From: Deltaproteobacteria bacterium
GTDB taxonomy: Bacteria; Desulfobacterota; Desulfobacteria; Desulfobacterales; UBA5852
Assembly: GCA_020444045.1 (NCBI GenBank)
Contig: JAHLLS010000005.1
Location: forward strand, 124,001 to 188,000
Length of the DNA stretch: 64,000 nucleotides
Direction of reading: 5' to 3'
Notes under the pieces: model-generated
The model's database searches: none
Seen by the model: the letters and a program-made list of their open reading frames with translations, nothing else
What the model was told of the DNA's origin: nothing
Part shown: positions 60,418-64,000 of the stretch, in pieces
Layout: each line of letters begins with the position of its first letter
Position numbering within the stretch: the stretch's first letter is position 1
Translations under genes and position numbers: made by a program

Positions 60418-60437
60418 CCCCTTTGCGGAGGGGTTTT
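60418..60437 (+). terminator. short terminator between convergent genes
   Basis: CCCCT (60418-60422) pairs with AGGGG (60429-60433), followed by TTTT. It lies after the SH3 lipoprotein gene, right at the end of the convergent cyclase gene. Confidence 0.5.
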
Positions 60438-62208
60438 ACGTCACGTTTTTACGCTTTCCTTTCGGAATCAGGCGAATGGGTTCTTGTTCCTGATGCGATG
60501 CGTCCTGGCCCGTGGCCGGTACCACCCGGTTTCGGCCGGCCGCCTTGGCGGCGTAAAGCGCATGGTCGGCCTGCTGGAACAAGTCTTCCGGGTTGTCGCC
60601 GTGCTCGGGGAACATGGCGATCCCGATGCTGACGGTGACACGGTCTCCCTTGCGGTTGATACTTTCGCGGGACACCCGTTCCCGAATGCGCTCGGCCACT
60701 TCCTGGCTGCCGGCCACCCCCACCTCGGGCAGCATGACAATAAATTCCTCTCCTCCATAGCGGGCAATGTAATCACAGCTGCGCACGGTTTCGCGGAATA
60801 GGGTGCCCAGCAGACGGAGAACCTCATCGCCTTTCTGATGCCCGTAGGTGTCGTTGATCAGTTTGAAATGGTCGATATCGATGACGAACAGGGCGAAGGT
60901 ATGGTCGTTGCGTTTCGAGCGGGTGACTTCGCCGTGCAGTGTCTCCATCAAGTGTTTGCGGTTATGCAGGCCGGTCAATTCATCGGTTATGGACAGTTGA
61001 TGCAGTTTGCGGTTTTTTTCCTGCAGTTCGGCGTTGACGGCGTCCAATTCATCGCGGCTGCGCCGCAGACGCGCCACCATGTGGTTGAAGACCTGCGTCA
61101 GGTAGCCCACTTCGGAACGGGTGTTGACCGGGAGATCCACGTCCAGGTCGCCGGCCGCCACCTGGTCGGCGCCAAGGGTGAGACGCCGCAGCGGTCGCAC
61201 GATGGTCAACCCCAGGAAATAGGCGCACAGCCCGATGCCCACCAGCAGGCACGCCACCAGCACCAGGGTCATACGCTGCAAATCGGCGATCTGCGCAAAC
61301 GCCTTGACCTTGTCCATCTCGGCCACGACGCCCCACCCCAGGGAGGGGACGACGTTGAGCGTCCCGATCACGGTCAGGCCGTCGTAGCTGGTGTAGGTGA
61401 TGGCCTGCCCGATAAGATCGTAAAGCCGGGTCACTTTGGCGTGGTCCAGGTAGACCTCCCGGGAAGGGGAAGAAAACAGATGCGAGCTCGCCAGCACTTT
61501 GCCCTGGTTATTGACCAGATAGGTTTCACGCGTGTCCGTCTGGGTATAGGCGGTCAGCACGCGGTCGATGGCATCGAGCGACAATTTGGCGCCCAGAACC
61601 CCGATACTTTCGCCACCGGGGGTGCGGATGGGGTCCGCTATCAGGATGACCCGCGCTTGGAGTCCTTCATCAAAATAGGCTTCGCCGATGACCGCCTGTC
61701 CGTCTACGACTTTTTTCCGCCAGTCAAAGGGCATCGCCGGTGTTTTGCGTTCGGCGGCACTGGTGGCCATGAGATGGCCGTCCAGGTCGATGATCATCAA
61801 TTCGACATAGTCGGCGAATTTGGCCCGCACGGCCTGCAGGTATTCCTGGATCAGACTCATGGCCACCAGATTCTCGACGGTCGTGCCGTCCGTGCGGAGA
61901 ATTTTGACCATGTTTTCCGATACGATATAAGAGCTGGCAAAGACCCGCACATCGTATAACTTTTCTTTTACGAGAAGGTCGATTTCACGGGACACCTGGG
62001 AGGCCGAGTCGCGTATTTCCTGGGAAATTTTCTCGTTGAGAAACCGGGTGTTTTGAAGATAGGACAGGCTGCCCAGGGTGATGGCCGGAATAACCGTGGC
62101 GGCCAGGGCAAAGGCCATGATGCGAATCTTGATGCTTTTTAGCCAGGGCGGTTTGCGATAAGCGGCCTGAGCATTCTGTTCGGGTGCGTGGGGCGTATCA
62201 GGTTCCAT
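60436..62208 (-). CDS. diguanylate cyclase with periplasmic Cache sensor and HAMP
   Basis: A 590-residue membrane protein. A helix near 30-50 leads to a periplasmic dCache-like sensor (about 55-310), a second helix at ~320-340 precedes a HAMP segment (RPLRRLTLGADQVAAGDLDVDLP), a short coiled coil follows, and the GGDEF domain (about 415-575) ends the protein. The active motif is GGEEF (ARYGGEEFIVML), so it should make c-di-GMP. RSCD five residues before it is the inhibitory RxxD site, so product feedback is expected. The signal is unknown. It stands alone on the minus strand. Confidence 0.92.
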   Translation of the reverse strand: MEPDTPHAPEQNAQAAYRKPPWLKSIKIRIMAFALAATVIPAITLGSLSYLQNTRFLNEKISQEIRDSASQVSREIDLLVKEKLYDVRVFASSYIVSENMVKILRTDGTTVENLVAMSLIQEYLQAVRAKFADYVELMIIDLDGHLMATSAAERKTPAMPFDWRKKVVDGQAVIGEAYFDEGLQARVILIADPIRTPGGESIGVLGAKLSLDAIDRVLTAYTQTDTRETYLVNNQGKVLASSHLFSSPSREVYLDHAKVTRLYDLIGQAITYTSYDGLTVIGTLNVVPSLGWGVVAEMDKVKAFAQIADLQRMTLVLVACLLVGIGLCAYFLGLTIVRPLRRLTLGADQVAAGDLDVDLPVNTRSEVGYLTQVFNHMVARLRRSRDELDAVNAELQEKNRKLHQLSITDELTGLHNRKHLMETLHGEVTRSKRNDHTFALFVIDIDHFKLINDTYGHQKGDEVLRLLGTLFRETVRSCDYIARYGGEEFIVMLPEVGVAGSQEVAERIRERVSRESINRKGDRVTVSIGIAMFPEHGDNPEDLFQQADHALYAAKAAGRNRVVPATGQDASHQEQEPIRLIPKGKRKNVT

Positions 62209-62460
62209 GCCGGCAACCCTCCCGGGTTGGTGACGTCACCGGTCCGGTATCGATCCGGTGGAGTGGTCTTCTATAAGGTGAAGCCGAAAGCGCCTCATAA
62301 ACAAAAAAATATTACAACTATCTGAAACAATTGTCAATCTATCGGTCATGGGCGACGATTCGACCAGACGGTAACCGTTGACAATGACCACCGCGCATGG
62401 TTTGACCGGGGGGATTCATTGATAACCACGGAATTATCATCATGAAAGCGATTGCCTGAT

Positions 62461-63540
62461 ATGGAATTATTGGTCCTGTTTTTTCTGCTGTCTATCGGAT
62501 TTTCATTTCTTTGTTCGGTCTGGGAGGCGGTCCTCCTGAGCATTCCGCCTTCCTATGTGGCCGCCCGTGTCAAGGAAGGCACCCGGATGGGAAACCGTCT
62601 GGGCCGCTTTAAGGCCGACATCGATCGTCCGCTGGCGGCGATTCTGACCCTCAATACGATTGCCCACACGGTGGGGGCCATCGGGGTAGGGGCCCAGGCC
62701 GCCCGGCTGTTCAGTGACAGTCGTGTGTTGGGGATCAACATCGCCGCGGTGGTGGTGCCGACCGCGATGACCCTGGCCATTCTGATCCTTTCGGAGATCA
62801 TCCCCAAAACACTCGGCGCCAACTACTGGCGGTCGCTGGTGGGGGTGACGATCCGTGCCGTGACCATCATTATTTATATGCTTTACCCGCTGGTGTGGCT
62901 CAGCCAGGTCATTACGCGCCGTTTGAAAAGCGACAAGGAGCGCAGTGTGCTGAGCCGGTCGGAGTTTTCGGCCATGGCCGAGACCATTGCCGAACAGGGG
63001 GTTTTGCAGAAACAGGAATTCGGGATCATCAAAAACCTGCTCCGCTTCGAGAGCGTGCGGGCCCGGGATGTCATGACCCCCCGGACGGTGGTGATCGCAG
63101 CGGACGAAAACCAGACCATCGGCACGTTCAACGCGCAAAGCGCTGCGCTCCGGGTTTCGCGGATACCGGTGTATGATGGCACCATCGATCATGTCACCGG
63201 GTTTGTCATTCGGTCGGAACTCCTGGCCCGGCTGGTGGAAGGGAAACAAGAGATGCTGTTGAAGGATCTCAAGCGCCCGATCGTCATTGTCGGTGAAAAC
63301 GACCTGCTGCCTGATATTTTCAACACCCTCATCACGCAGCAGGCCCATATCGCCGTGGTGGTCAGCCAGTATGGCGGCATGTCCGGCATTTTGACCATGG
63401 AAGACGTGGTGGAAACCTTGCTGGGGTTGGAGATTGTGGATGAATTCGACCGCACCGCCGACATGCAGGGTCTGGCCCGTAAAAATTGGGAGGCCCGCGC
63501 CAGAGCCCTCGGTTTGATCCCAGCGGATTCGGGACCATGA
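62461..63540 (+). CDS. CNNM/CorB-type membrane protein with CBS pair
   Basis: A 359-residue protein. The DUF21 membrane domain (to ~170, about four hydrophobic helices, opening MELLVLFFLLSIGFSFLCSVWEAVLLS) is followed by a CBS pair (about 195-320: RDVMTPRTVVIAADENQTI, IPVYDGTIDHVTGFVIRSELL, VVVSQYGGMSGILTMEDVVETLLGLEI). The C-terminal CorC_HlyC domain usual in the larger members is missing. Such proteins are linked to Mg2+ or Co2+ efflux and bind ATP-Mg at the CBS pair. ATG 62461 has no strong ribosome site; an earlier start at 62452 is possible. Confidence 0.88.
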   Translation: MELLVLFFLLSIGFSFLCSVWEAVLLSIPPSYVAARVKEGTRMGNRLGRFKADIDRPLAAILTLNTIAHTVGAIGVGAQAARLFSDSRVLGINIAAVVVPTAMTLAILILSEIIPKTLGANYWRSLVGVTIRAVTIIIYMLYPLVWLSQVITRRLKSDKERSVLSRSEFSAMAETIAEQGVLQKQEFGIIKNLLRFESVRARDVMTPRTVVIAADENQTIGTFNAQSAALRVSRIPVYDGTIDHVTGFVIRSELLARLVEGKQEMLLKDLKRPIVIVGENDLLPDIFNTLITQQAHIAVVVSQYGGMSGILTMEDVVETLLGLEIVDEFDRTADMQGLARKNWEARARALGLIPADSGP

Positions 63541-63613
63541 TGCCGTTGGTGTTCACCATGTTGTCTAAGACGCCGGTGCCCCTCACACCTCTCGTTAGAA
63601 AGATCAAGCGCCT

Positions 63614-63958
63614 ATGGATGCCCGACAGAAGGAAACCCTTACCCGTCACATTCAAAAGACAATCGCCGGCTTGAAAGCGGACATCGATGCTTACAAGGGG
63701 CTGACCCAGCCCATTGCGCCGGACGATTCGATTGGACGGCTGACGCGGATGGAAGCCATCAACAGCAAGAGCATCAACGAGGCGGCCCTGCGCAGAGCCT
63801 GCAACAAGTTATCCCGCCTGGAACAGACGCTACGCAAGATGGACGATCCGGATTTCGGATTTTGCCGGGAGTGCGAGGAACCGGTACCGTTTGCCCGCCT
63901 AATGGCCATGCCGGAGTCCGATCTTTGTGTGGCCTGTGCTGAAAAATCCATCGGTTGA
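63614..63958 (+). CDS. DksA/TraR-family zinc-finger protein
   Basis: A 114-residue protein. A helical hairpin region (about 1-80) precedes a four-cysteine zinc finger (FCRECEEPVPFARLMAMPESDLCVACAEK). The order fits TraR/DksA-type RNA polymerase secondary-channel proteins, but the coiled-coil tip DxxDxA is not clear and the length is shorter than DksA. It may modulate transcription in stress or be a variant with another role. It starts 73 bp after the CNNM gene. The last 42 bp of the window show no complete gene. Confidence 0.85.
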   Translation: MDARQKETLTRHIQKTIAGLKADIDAYKGLTQPIAPDDSIGRLTRMEAINSKSINEAALRRACNKLSRLEQTLRKMDDPDFGFCRECEEPVPFARLMAMPESDLCVACAEKSIG

Positions 63959-64000
63959 AAACAGGTAGAACTTTGGTGATTAGGGGGGCTTATGGAAAAA

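Noticed and set aside
60838-61959. 373-residue plus-strand frame opposite the diguanylate cyclase
   Set aside because: The minus-strand gene has complete Cache, HAMP and GGDEF domains; the opposite frame has no domain and is a shadow.

Overview
The window is a 64 kb, GC-rich, gene-dense stretch of a bacterial chromosome. The content points to a Desulfobacterota (delta-proteobacterial) sulfate reducer or close relative of the Desulfosarcina type. Pointers are a complete beta-oxidation electron-transfer module (EtfAB plus a membrane Fe-S oxidoreductase), a MetF-like reductase next to a sigma-54 regulator, a giant 2-hydroxyacyl-CoA dehydratase activase-like protein, and many two-component proteins. 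This assignment is inference from gene content; no rRNA or tRNA gene was recognised. No CRISPR array, prophage or intact insertion sequence was seen.

Layout. 1-5.1 kb: tail of an ABC ATPase, a phosphotransferase, two translationally coupled glycosyltransferase-like genes (the rSAM/selenodomain-associated types 1 and 2), then an orphan XPB-like helicase and a small protein on the minus strand. 5.2-12.6 kb: an NtrC-type regulator divergent from metF, a receiver-only protein and a shikimate-dehydrogenase-like protein, with a sigma-54-like promoter and repeated CCAAAATGG boxes between; then two overlapping sensor kinase genes. 13.0-21.9 kb: a fatty-acid degradation regulon (fadR, acyl-CoA dehydrogenase, acyl-CoA ligase, Fe-S oxidoreductase, etfB, etfA). 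Three promoters here carry operators matching the FadR box known from Bacillus, placed almost identically relative to the -10 element. 22.0-27.5 kb: small genes of mixed or unknown role, including a truncated ketopantoate reductase. 28.0-32.3 kb: the 1422-residue activase fusion. 32.3-33.7 kb: an AT-richer pocket with a REP-like element, two small hypothetical genes and an attC-like fold. 33.7-39.1 kb: a TetR/SCP2/M24 peptidase locus, a ~400 bp structured repeat, a YcaQ-like glycosylase and an ArgA-like acetyltransferase.

39.4-48.6 kb: an iron-type ABC importer, a split DUF1538 pair with its own PII-like protein, a half-length Na+/Ca2+ antiporter, an aldo/keto reductase and a hydroxyisobutyrate-dehydrogenase-like enzyme. 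48.6-51.6 kb: a hypothetical gene, two Hsp20 genes, the second copy of the ~400 bp repeat and a J-domain protein. 51.9-58.1 kb: the most unusual locus, lysine 2,3-aminomutase, a cysteine-cluster protein, two coupled ATP-grasp ligases and a 750-residue GNAT/deacetylase/GNAT fusion, followed by an MFS transporter under its own promoter. The parts suggest formation of beta-lysine and its ligation and reversible acetylation. 59.5-64 kb: an SH3 lipoprotein, a diguanylate cyclase, a CNNM-type protein and a DksA-like zinc-finger protein.

Strongest leads: the beta-lysine/ATP-grasp/acetylation cluster, the ~400 bp repeat pair with compensatory changes in a hairpin, and the FadR regulon with Bacillus-type operators in a delta-proteobacterial context.
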